From the NCBI GenBank assembly GCA_033720735.1, contig JAWWBX010000272.1, forward strand, positions 1-6,112: a stretch of 6,112 nucleotides of DNA, read 5' to 3'. Under the pieces are notes generated by a model. That model was not told where the DNA came from, did not search any database, and saw nothing but the letters and a program-made list of their open reading frames with translations. Position 1 is the first letter of the stretch; the number at the start of each line of letters is the position of its first letter. Shown here piece after piece: positions 1-5,890 of the stretch. The position numbers were made by a program, and so were the translations under genes. The stretch is from B8-G4 sp033720735 (GTDB lineage: Bacteria > Bacteroidota > Bacteroidia > Chitinophagales > Saprospiraceae).

Positions 1-2243
1 ATGTCCTCCTGCAATACAATACCTGTGACCGGTGTATTTGGCAAACCATTTTTCCACGGCATCCAGTCGGTCATGGATGGCGACCGGTAGAAAACGCCAA
101 TATCCGTTCCGATATACACCGCTCCCGACGTGGTCACTGCAGCACAATTGACCGGAACGTTGGGCAGACTTCCATTCCACGGCGTCCAGTTGGAGCCCCC
201 GTCAGTTGACCGGTACACTTTCACCCCGTCAATAAAGCCACCGATCGTTGCAACGACGATGAGAGAATTGACCGGGCTGACGGTCACATCGGTGATCTTG
301 GTCCCGCTGGTGATGGGCGGGAAGCCCGGATTGGTATGGATGGGCGTCCAGTTGTCGCCCATATCGTCAGACCGCCAAAGGCCACCCGAACTGCTCGGGA
401 AATAAGAGCTGGCGCCGGCACTGTAAAACCGGTTGCCGTTGCTCGGGCAGTTGGTCAGGGCCCAGCTACCACTGAATCCCTCATTGGTCCAGTTTTGACC
501 GCCATCGAGCGACCTGAAGATGTCACTGTTCCCCACCAGAATGGTGTCGGCATTGGTGCGGTGCGTGGTGATATTCCCGAAGAATTCTTTGTCGTCGCCA
601 CTCAGCGGGGTGATCTGAATATGTGTGCCATTCTCGTCGCGCCAGATGTCGCGGTTGAGTGCGAAGTAAAAGCTGTCCTTGCTGTTGGGGAAGTATGCTG
701 CATCAAATCCGTCATTGCTCTTGATATGCACAAACTCGGACGAATTGGCCTGACGTTCCTTCACGCCATTGTCCTGCAGCCCGCCCAGCAAGAAGTTATT
801 GTCGAGCGGCGTACCTACCAGGTGGTAGAATTGTGAGGTCTCAAAGCCGTCAAACATGGAATTCCATGAGTTTCCGTCATCGTTACTCCAGTACACCCCG
901 CCATCAGTGCAATTGTATAAGGTGCCATCGAGAGGGTTGTAGGCAAGCTGGTGAATGTCGTCGTGCATGCCTGTCGACTCCGCCCAGGTTTGACCCGCAT
1001 CCAGAGAGCGCCAGGTATTGACGGCACCGGTGAGGACAATGCTGTCATTGACCGGCGAAACGGCCATGGTGTGGTCATACGGAGCCTGATCCACATCATC
1101 GGCCCCCGTACCTGAGCGGCCGAGGATGTTGGGGGTATTGCTCTGGATGTTATAGCTGACGCCGCTGTCGGTCGACAGGTATAGCCCGTCAAACACACCT
1201 GGACCATCGACATCCCCGACCAACATGTACACGCTGGAAGTGTTGGCAGGGGTCACCGCCAGCTCAACGCGTCTCGCGCCATTGAACGGCACGTCCATGG
1301 TGGCCTGAAACCAGTCCAGTCCACCATTATTTGAATAGACGACTTCCGTATTCGTACAGGCATAGGCGCGGTTCGTGCCCGGCTTGAACTCGACGTCCCA
1401 AAAGCTGCCCGTGCGCTCCTGCGTCCATGAGTTCCCACCGTTGCCGGTCCTGTAGATCCCGGTGCTCGTCACGACCAGCAGCACGTTGGCATCCGTCGGA
1501 TCCTGCCGCATGCCGAGCGCGATGTAGAAACTGGTGTCGAGTGTCGCTGTCTGTTTCCAGGTGTCACCCCCATCCGTCGACTTGAGAACACCAACCGAGC
1601 GTCTTTCGTACTCGAACGCATCAACAAGTCCATTCTGCAACGAGCGTGAGTCACCATCCCCGGTCAGGATATAGATGATGTTGGGATTGGCCCAACTCAC
1701 AACGATACCACTGATCCCGAGAGATGCGATAAAATCAGTAAGCGGTGTCCAGGTGTTCCCGCCATCCGTTGTCTTCCACAGCCCGCCTGCTGGCGTGCCG
1801 ACGTAGTAGATCTCGGGGTCAGACGGATGGAACGCAATGCGATCTGCGCGTCCGATGCCGCTGCCAGTCGTGGATGACGGCCCGACAAAGTCCCAATCGG
1901 TATTGATGGTCCGCATGTCGGCGGGCATCTGCGTTTCTACTTCGCGCGCAGCGCGCAGGATCCGTTGGTTGATATCGACAAACTCGCCGCCAGGTCCCAG
2001 CCGATCGGCCATGTACCATTCCCACCGTTTCCAGTGGATGTACCGCGGATCGTTGCCATCTACACCGCGCCAGTCCTCCGGTCTGCCCTGGTAGTAGTCG
2101 TCCACCACGGTCATGATCTCGGCCAGCGTCTCCTTGCCCCGCAATTGCTCCTGCAGATTGAGGGTTTGCTGGGCGTATTGCGGCAATGCGATCAGCAGAC
2201 AGCCAACCAACCCGATCCAGTATGTAAGGTTTGTCGTCTTCAT
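1..2243 (-). CDS. Secreted BNR/sortilin-like beta-propeller protein (3' end beyond window)
   Basis: The frame is open without a stop from the ATG at 2243 to the left edge, giving 747 residues; the stop and C-terminus are missing. Residues 1-24 form a signal peptide (KTTN, hydrophobic WIGLVGCLLIAL, then PQYA). Residues about 30-110 are an N-terminal extension with KRWEWYM, typical of Bacteroidota members. The propeller starts near residue 119 (DFVGPS, GRADRIAFHP, YYVGTPAGGLWKTTDGGNTW). About ten Asp-box-like motifs follow at about residues 158, 222, 266, 304, 357, 413, 453, 578, 625 and 679 (for example STDGGDTW, SLDGGQNW, STDGGSNW), plus the sortilin-type GGLQDNG at 487-493. Such repeats build WD40/BNR-like beta-propellers of the VPS10/sialidase-like fold. 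The family is largely of unknown function, often exported, and often ends in a type IX secretion signal, which would lie outside this window. No sialidase active site is evident, so calling it a glycosidase would be over-annotation. It begins 2 nt after the stop of the upstream fibre-protein gene, with no clear ribosome binding site, which suggests translational coupling. Confidence 0.9.
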   Translation of the reverse strand, partial: MKTTNLTYWIGLVGCLLIALPQYAQQTLNLQEQLRGKETLAEIMTVVDDYYQGRPEDWRGVDGNDPRYIHWKRWEWYMADRLGPGGEFVDINQRILRAAREVETQMPADMRTINTDWDFVGPSSTTGSGIGRADRIAFHPSDPEIYYVGTPAGGLWKTTDGGNTWTPLTDFIASLGISGIVVSWANPNIIYILTGDGDSRSLQNGLVDAFEYERRSVGVLKSTDGGDTWKQTATLDTSFYIALGMRQDPTDANVLLVVTSTGIYRTGNGGNSWTQERTGSFWDVEFKPGTNRAYACTNTEVVYSNNGGLDWFQATMDVPFNGARRVELAVTPANTSSVYMLVGDVDGPGVFDGLYLSTDSGVSYNIQSNTPNILGRSGTGADDVDQAPYDHTMAVSPVNDSIVLTGAVNTWRSLDAGQTWAESTGMHDDIHQLAYNPLDGTLYNCTDGGVYWSNDDGNSWNSMFDGFETSQFYHLVGTPLDNNFLLGGLQDNGVKERQANSSEFVHIKSNDGFDAAYFPNSKDSFYFALNRDIWRDENGTHIQITPLSGDDKEFFGNITTHRTNADTILVGNSDIFRSLDGGQNWTNEGFSGSWALTNCPSNGNRFYSAGASSYFPSSSGGLWRSDDMGDNWTPIHTNPGFPPITSGTKITDVTVSPVNSLIVVATIGGFIDGVKVYRSTDGGSNWTPWNGSLPNVPVNCAAVTTSGAVYIGTDIGVFYRSPSMTDWMPWKNGLPNTPVTGIVLQED

Positions 2244-2245
2244 GA

Positions 2246-3892
2246 TCACTTGTTGTCGATGGCGTTTTTCAATTCCGCCAGCTCTGCGCGCAGGGCGCGG
2301 TTGGCCGCATCCAGCTCGATCACGTAGAGGGTCAGTTCTTCAACCTTCTCTACCAGTCGGCGCTGCATGTCTCCCAATTCGAATCCTTCCTCCTCCACTG
2401 TTCTGGCCGAGGGCATGCCGGGGAGATGGCCGAGTGATCCGATCTCATCCGAGAGTTGTGCCAGCGGTTTCAGATGGTAATCTTCCCGAAAGACGTAGTC
2501 AGGCCAGTCGCCACTCAGCTCAACGCGCACTTCCTCGCTGATGATCTTGCCATCGACTGCAAGCAGGAATGAGGGGTCCGGCAAATTGGCCGGATCGGTA
2601 ATGCCAATGCCAACCTGGCCCCCTTCGAGGGCACAAAGCATCAGGTCACCACCATCACGCTGCAAATAGAGAGGGCTGGCCCCGCCGTTGTCACGCGCCA
2701 GGATCTCGTTCTCATCAATCACCAGATTGCTGAAGAGGTGCGATCCGATCATGATCGAACCATGCCCTGCATACGAGGCGTCAACGCCGTCAGTAATCTG
2801 CAATTTGGCCAGTGGGGCTGAAACCCCGATACCCACTTTACCATTATCATCTGCGGCCAGAGACACGTTGCCCGCCCAGTACTGCAGGTAGAGTGTTGAA
2901 GGCGTCCCGTTGTTGCGCGCCAGGATCTCATTGTTGTCCATGACCACGTTGAGACCTCCCGTCGTCCCAAACTGCGCAAAGCCAAGACCTGACAAGCTGG
3001 CGCCTTCGCCTCCTGTCACATGTAGTTTGCTATCCGGATCGTCGGGCCCGATACCCAGTTTGCCGTCCTCATCCAGGATCATCTCGGGTGAATTGACGTC
3101 GGCCAGTTCATTGATAAACCAGCGATGGGCACCCTGCGAGCGGTAGTACATTTCATAGATATCGATCATGGACCGGTTGGCCGGTCCTGAAGTGGCACTC
3201 CCCCCCGTACCAATGCCTCCCGCTGACTTGATCCAGCCGAGGCCGACCATCCCTTCGCTTTCCAACACGCCGTGCAGCGAGATCTTGTCTTTCTGTGCCG
3301 TTGCGAATCCCGAAGTGGACATCCGCATTTCACCGTGCACACGCAATTCGGTGTCCGGGCTATCGTGATTGATCCCAACAAAGTTGTTGGTGCGATCAGC
3401 ATAGATCAAGCCGTCGCCGACATTCAGATCGCCCCCTTCCGGTTGGAGCAGCAGCGGGATGTAGGATGCTGCACCAAACTTGCTTTGCAAGATGTTAAAA
3501 TCCACTTCGAGGTACGCCTCGTTGCGGTTGCCAAGCAGGAACACGCCACCCGGCGTATTGACCTGGCCAGCGGTGAAGAGATGGAAAGGCGCATCCGGGA
3601 GAAAGGTATTGACGCCTACATCGCCGCCATCGGGATTGAGCCTCAACGGCAAATGGGAGTTGGCCCCAAACCGGCTCTGGAGCAGGTTGAAGTCTACTTC
3701 CAGGTGCCCTTCCGCCCGGTTGCCAAGGAGCAACAGGCCGCCAGGCACATTGACCTGGCCACTACTGAAAATGTGCACAGGGGCATCCGGGGTCTGGGTA
3801 TGCAAGCCGATGTTGTCCTGAGCATGGCTCACCGCGGCACTCACGACCAGCCCGGCGGTTGCCAACAAACAGATCAGTTTCGATTTCATCAT
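2246..3892 (-). CDS. Secreted fibre-like repeat protein with C-terminal coiled coil (tail-fibre-like)
   Basis: This is a 548-residue exported protein. The start is placed at the MM pair (3892, or 3889 for the second Met) because a clear signal peptide follows: MKSKLICLLATAGLVVSAAVSHA, cleaved near residue 24. The frame stays open upstream to an ATG at 4036, but that part is translated tandem repeat plus low-complexity DNA and would bury the signal peptide. The body carries about six degenerate 'vGIG...P...LhV.G' segments (such as FVGINHDSPDTELRVHG, LGIGPDDPDSKLHVTG, VGIGVSAPLAKLQITD). It also has a 64-residue tandem duplication (about 27-91 and 92-155) and a second duplication around NEILAR.NG (about 295-368 and 369-438). 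Residues 463-548 form the Bacteroidota C-terminal domain: WPDYVFREDYHLKPL, HLPGMPSA at 489-496, then a heptad-like coiled coil to the end. The architecture resembles trimeric beta-helical fibres; relatives are often labelled tail fibre proteins, but no phage genes are nearby. An adhesive or structural surface role is inference. The gene probably shares a transcript with the BNR propeller downstream. Confidence 0.9.
   Translation of the reverse strand: MMKSKLICLLATAGLVVSAAVSHAQDNIGLHTQTPDAPVHIFSSGQVNVPGGLLLLGNRAEGHLEVDFNLLQSRFGANSHLPLRLNPDGGDVGVNTFLPDAPFHLFTAGQVNTPGGVFLLGNRNEAYLEVDFNILQSKFGAASYIPLLLQPEGGDLNVGDGLIYADRTNNFVGINHDSPDTELRVHGEMRMSTSGFATAQKDKISLHGVLESEGMVGLGWIKSAGGIGTGGSATSGPANRSMIDIYEMYYRSQGAHRWFINELADVNSPEMILDEDGKLGIGPDDPDSKLHVTGGEGASLSGLGFAQFGTTGGLNVVMDNNEILARNNGTPSTLYLQYWAGNVSLAADDNGKVGIGVSAPLAKLQITDGVDASYAGHGSIMIGSHLFSNLVIDENEILARDNGGASPLYLQRDGGDLMLCALEGGQVGIGITDPANLPDPSFLLAVDGKIISEEVRVELSGDWPDYVFREDYHLKPLAQLSDEIGSLGHLPGMPSARTVEEEGFELGDMQRRLVEKVEELTLYVIELDAANRALRAELAELKNAIDNK
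2579..3010 (-). repeat. Second internal duplication in the fibre gene (about 74-residue units)
   Basis: Two consecutive units share the pattern 'V(M/I)D.NEILAR(N/D)NG..S.LYLQ' followed by a 'VGIG' segment. The NEILAR blocks are offset by 74 residues (222 bp). The unit boundaries are approximate, about 2789-3010 and 2579-2788. Divergence is greater than in the 64-residue duplication. This suggests the fibre grew by repeated in-frame duplication of different modules. Confidence 0.65.
3428..3814 (-). repeat. 192-bp in-frame tandem duplication inside the fibre gene
   Basis: Two adjacent units, 3620-3814 and 3428-3619, encode about 64 residues each. Aligned blocks include PDAPVHIFSSGQVNVPGG with PDAPFHLFTAGQVNTPGG, LLGNRAEGHLEVDFNLLQSRFGA with LLGNRNEAYLEVDFNILQSKFGA, and LRLNPDGGD with LLLQPEGGD. 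The offset is exactly 192 bp, as seen by matching the two copies at 3476 and 3668. Identity is visible at DNA level too but has decayed, so the duplication is not recent. It sits directly after the signal peptide. Confidence 0.85.
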
Positions 3893-3960
3893 GAAGTGAT
3901 TTGTGAACGATTTCTCACTCCGAAGTTCGGGGGATGCCGGAGCCGGAAGGATCAAGGGTG

Positions 3961-3990
3961 TTTTAAAAAGTATTAAAAAGTGTAAATGGT
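3961..3990 (-). promoter_or_regulatory. AT-rich promoter candidate for the fibre/propeller pair
   Basis: This is the most AT-rich stretch noticed in the window. On the minus strand it contains two copies of ACTTTTTAA spaced exactly 10 bp apart (plus-strand copies at 3963-3971 and 3973-3981). It lies about 70-100 bp upstream of the fibre gene start, directly next to the 16-bp array. No convincing match to the Bacteroidota -33 TTTG / -7 TAnnTTTG pattern or to a sigma-70 pair was found. The promoter call therefore rests on composition and position only. Confidence 0.3.
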
Positions 3991-4116
3991 GTGCACGTGT
4001 TCTTGTGTGCACGTGTTCATGTATGCACGTGTTCATGTGTGCACGTGTTCATGTGTGTACGTGTTCATGTGTGCACGTGTTCTTGTGTGCACGTGTTCTT
4101 GTGTGCACGTGTGTCA
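3989..4116. repeat. Tandem array of a 16-bp unit, about 7.75 copies
   Basis: The unit is GTGTGCACGTGTTCWT. Units begin at 3989, 4005, 4021, 4037, 4053, 4069, 4085 and 4101; the last matches for 12 bp before turning into GTCA. Units 1, 6 and 7 end in TTCTT and units 2-5 in TTCAT. Unit 3 has one transition (GTATGCAC) and unit 5 another (GTGTGTAC). Most units contain the overlapping palindromes GTGCAC and CACGTG, and every unit has a 12-bp strictly alternating purine-pyrimidine core. The plus strand has no stop codon in any frame, which creates artificial Cys/Val/His-rich reading frames. The array lies between the hydrolase stop and the fibre gene start, both on the minus strand. Its function is unknown. 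Confidence 0.95.
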
Positions 4117-4164
4117 GTGGCTTGGGGCGTCGGTGAATCGGGGCGTCAGCGTCTCGGAGCGTCG
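4117..4164. repeat. Degenerate GC-rich continuation of the 16-bp periodicity
   Basis: Three further 16-bp blocks continue exactly in the register of the array: GTGGCTTGGGGCGTCG (4117), GTGAATCGGGGCGTCA (4133) and GCGTCTCGGAGCGTCG (4149). The shared core GGRGCGTC recurs at 4124, 4140 and 4156. The right part overlaps the hydrolase 3' end and encodes its final residues (DAPRR and stop). It may be a diverged or second-type repeat that grew by the same slippage process. Confidence 0.6.
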
Positions 4165-4925
4165 GTCGTAACCCGGTCCAACCAGCTGGCCATAACCTGC
4201 TGAAATTTTTCTGGTTCTTCGAGCTGTAGTGCGTGGCTACTTCTCTCGAAGATGACAACATCGGCCCGGTCGAGATGTCCTGAAACGGACCTCGCCAGGA
4301 CAGGCCCCAGGACCGCTGAGTGTCGTCCGCCGAGGACCAGAACCGGCACGCTGATTAGGGAAAGCGCGTCGAGCAGCGGAGGTTCTTCCGTCCCTTGCGG
4401 ACCCGGTCTTTGTTTGCGCTGCCCGCGGAAAAACTGATACGTGGCCTCCTCAAGTTCCGACGTTTGCAAACCGGGCAATACCCAACTGCGCCACATCGCC
4501 CGCACCATGCCGCGCGTGGGATATCCACGCAGACGTGACATGACGAGATGTGGCACATCCTTCCATTCCAGTGGCGGTAGCGCGTCACTCAATCCCGCTA
4601 CATCGACAAGGACCAGGTGTGATAAGTTGTCCGGTTGCCTGGCGGCAAACCGGATTCCTGCCGGACCGGCCATCGACCATACGCAGAGTGCAGCCTGGGT
4701 AACTCCGAGTTCGCTGCAAAGCACGCCGAACCAATCCAGCGCAGCCCTGGCCGCATGATCATAATCTGAAGCTACCCAATCCGGTATCGCGACCGTAAAA
4801 TCCGCCTCCAGCCGCGAGAGATCACCCCAGGCCAACGGACCCAGCGCATGATTGAAGATGATCAGCGGACCACGCCCCCCCAGGGCAACGCGCAGGCCCC
4901 CATTGTCTGTCTGAAATGCACGCAT
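4146..4925 (-). CDS. Alpha/beta hydrolase with atypical nucleophile elbow
   Basis: The protein is 259 residues from the ATG at 4925, a usual length for a single-domain alpha/beta hydrolase with a small cap. ATG 4925 is preferred over GTG 4931 because AAGGGG lies 5 nt upstream of the ATG and overlaps the GTG. Numbering from that ATG, an early strand LIIFNHALGP (about 21-29) sits where the oxyanion HG loop is expected. The elbow is CVWSMAGPAG with Ser84, so the usual Gly two before Ser is Trp83. LVLVDVAG (104-111) follows beta6, a cap region rich in Trp/Arg runs to about 170, VPVLVLGGRHSAVLGP (194-208) is the beta7 region, and SSHALQLEEPEKF places His231 as the catalytic His. The usual acid after beta7 is not an Asp here (His-Ser instead), so Asp108 after beta6 may serve. 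The substrate is unknown; there is no signal peptide, so it is probably cytoplasmic. It is divergent from the asparaginase gene. No terminator hairpin was found after it. Confidence 0.88.
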   Translation of the reverse strand: MRAFQTDNGGLRVALGGRGPLIIFNHALGPLAWGDLSRLEADFTVAIPDWVASDYDHAARAALDWFGVLCSELGVTQAALCVWSMAGPAGIRFAARQPDNLSHLVLVDVAGLSDALPPLEWKDVPHLVMSRLRGYPTRGMVRAMWRSWVLPGLQTSELEEATYQFFRGQRKQRPGPQGTEEPPLLDALSLISVPVLVLGGRHSAVLGPVLARSVSGHLDRADVVIFERSSHALQLEEPEKFQQVMASWLDRVTTDAPRR

Positions 4926-4930
4926 TTCCA

Positions 4931-4936
4931 CCCCTT
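4931..4936 (-). promoter_or_regulatory. Shine-Dalgarno-like AAGGGG for the hydrolase
   Basis: On the minus strand AAGGGG precedes TGGAA and then ATG, giving a 5-nt spacer. It favours the ATG at 4925 over the GTG at 4931, which it overlaps. It is the only convincing purine-rich site noted ahead of a gene in this window. Bacteroidota often do without such sites, so its weight is moderate. Confidence 0.4.
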
Positions 4937-4941
4937 GAAGA

Positions 4942-4957
4942 TCGCAGGTATCTGCGA
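4942..4957. promoter_or_regulatory. 6-4-6 dyad between divergent genes, operator candidate
   Basis: TCGCAG-GTAT-CTGCGA is a perfect 6-bp inverted repeat with a 4-bp spacer. It lies in the roughly 78-bp gap between the hydrolase (minus) and the asparaginase (plus), about 17 bp from the hydrolase ATG and 46 bp from the asparaginase ATG. The size and placement fit a dimeric regulator site controlling one or both genes, but no regulator gene is in view. A 6-bp dyad can also arise by chance. Confidence 0.35.
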
Positions 4958-5003
4958 AACGTCTCCTCAGGAAAGATCACGAAATGCTCCCTACCTTCAG
5001 GGC

Positions 5004-5888
5004 ATGACACCGGTGATCATTGCCCACGGGGGAGCCTGGCACTGGGACGACCAGCTTGATGAGCCCAAACGACAAGCAGTGAAGGAAGCTGCCCGAATTG
5101 GCCAATCCGTCCTCAACGAAAGTGGCACGGCCCTTGATGCCGTCGAGCAAACGGTCATCGCCCTGGAAAACCATCCCGTGCTCGATGCCGGGACCGGCGG
5201 GTATCTCAATGCCAGTGGGCAGGTGCAACTTGACGCCATGATCGCGGATGGCACGACGCTCAGCTTTGGCGCGGTGGCAGGCGTCACCCGGCTGCACAAT
5301 CCGGTCAGCGTCGCACGTGCCATCATGGAGCAAACAGCCCATCATTTTTTTGTTGGCACCGGAGCCGAGGCCATGGCGGCGTCCCTGGGATTCGATCTGA
5401 TTGACAACGCGGTGCTGGTCACTCCCGCCATGCGGGTATTTGCCGCTCAACATGAGCAGGCCTCCGGTCACGACACGGTAGGTGCCGTAGCGATCGACGT
5501 CAATGGTCACTGTGCGGCTGCGACTTCGACCAGCGGTTCGGCGAACAAGCCGGAGGGGCGGGTTGGTGATTCACCCTTGTTCGGATCGGGTGGTTATGCT
5601 GAGAACGGGGTCGGTGCGATCGGTGCCACCGGGCTCGGCGAGCAGATCATGCGCTTGTTGCTGTCCAGACAGGCGGCCGACCTGATCCGTCAGGGTTGTT
5701 CAGCGCAAGAGGCCGCGGCCCAGGCTATGGCCATTGCCGCCCGGCGTTTTGATACACCCAGGTGCGGACTCATCATCGTGGATCATAATGGCCGGGTCGG
5801 CATGGCACACACTACTCCAAAAATGGCTGTGGCGTGGTGCCATGATAAAGGTCCGGTGCAGAGTCGCGTGCGCCTAACGAACGACTGA
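5004..5888 (+). CDS. Isoaspartyl peptidase / L-asparaginase (plant-type, Ntn hydrolase)
   Basis: This 294-residue enzyme has the usual length for the family. It is made as a precursor that cleaves itself just before a threonine, giving alpha (about 157) and beta (about 137) chains; the mature cytoplasmic enzyme hydrolyses beta-aspartyl dipeptides and L-asparagine. The start at 5004 is set by the conserved N-terminus MTPVIIAHGGAW; the open frame upstream to 4848 only mirrors the hydrolase gene. Visible family features are DAGTGGYLNASGQVQLDA (61-78), AGVTRLHNPVSVAR (92-105), the cleavage site HD-TVGAVAID with nucleophile Thr158, ATSTSG with Thr176, GRVGDSP with Arg186 and Asp189, and TGLGE with Thr209-Gly210. 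These correspond at one constant offset of 21 to E. coli IaaA Thr179, Thr197, Arg207, Asp210, Thr230 and Gly231, as recalled from established work. The residue before Thr is Asp, as in glycosylasparaginases and many bacterial homologues, rather than Gly. There is no signal peptide. Exact substrate preference cannot be read from sequence. Confidence 0.95.
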   Translation: MTPVIIAHGGAWHWDDQLDEPKRQAVKEAARIGQSVLNESGTALDAVEQTVIALENHPVLDAGTGGYLNASGQVQLDAMIADGTTLSFGAVAGVTRLHNPVSVARAIMEQTAHHFFVGTGAEAMAASLGFDLIDNAVLVTPAMRVFAAQHEQASGHDTVGAVAIDVNGHCAAATSTSGSANKPEGRVGDSPLFGSGGYAENGVGAIGATGLGEQIMRLLLSRQAADLIRQGCSAQEAAAQAMAIAARRFDTPRCGLIIVDHNGRVGMAHTTPKMAVAWCHDKGPVQSRVRLTND

Positions 5889-5890
5889 TC

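Noticed and set aside
336..836. Open plus-strand frame of 166 codons
   Set aside because: It lies opposite the continuous BNR propeller frame, whose Asp-boxes run straight through the region. No domain is seen in the plus frame.
1..2243. True sialidase/exo-alpha-sialidase
   Set aside because: Asp-boxes are structural. The catalytic Arg triad and Tyr/Glu pair were not identifiable, and the motifs GGLWKTTDGG and GGLQDNG fit the sortilin-like propeller family better.
3920..3940. Hairpin CCGAACTTCGG as a terminator
   Set aside because: The stem is only 4-5 bp with a tiny loop and no T-tract, and it lies in the presumed 5' leader of the fibre gene.
3272..3976. Open plus-strand frame of 234 codons opposite the fibre gene
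   Set aside because: It is a shadow of the coding strand. The minus frame has a signal peptide, internal repeats and a recognisable C-terminal domain; this one has none.
3989..4164. CRISPR array
   Set aside because: The repeats are contiguous with no unique spacers, the unit is only 16 bp, and no cas gene is present.
3903..4203. Plus-strand Cys/Val/His-rich reading frames (VCTCSCVHVF-like) across the array
   Set aside because: The 16-bp unit has no stop in any plus frame, and 16 is not a multiple of 3, so all three frames yield the same kind of repetitive peptide. There is no start context or family resemblance.
4848..5003. N-terminal extension of the asparaginase starting at 4848
   Set aside because: It mirrors the opposite-strand hydrolase start region, and the conserved family N-terminus begins at 5004.
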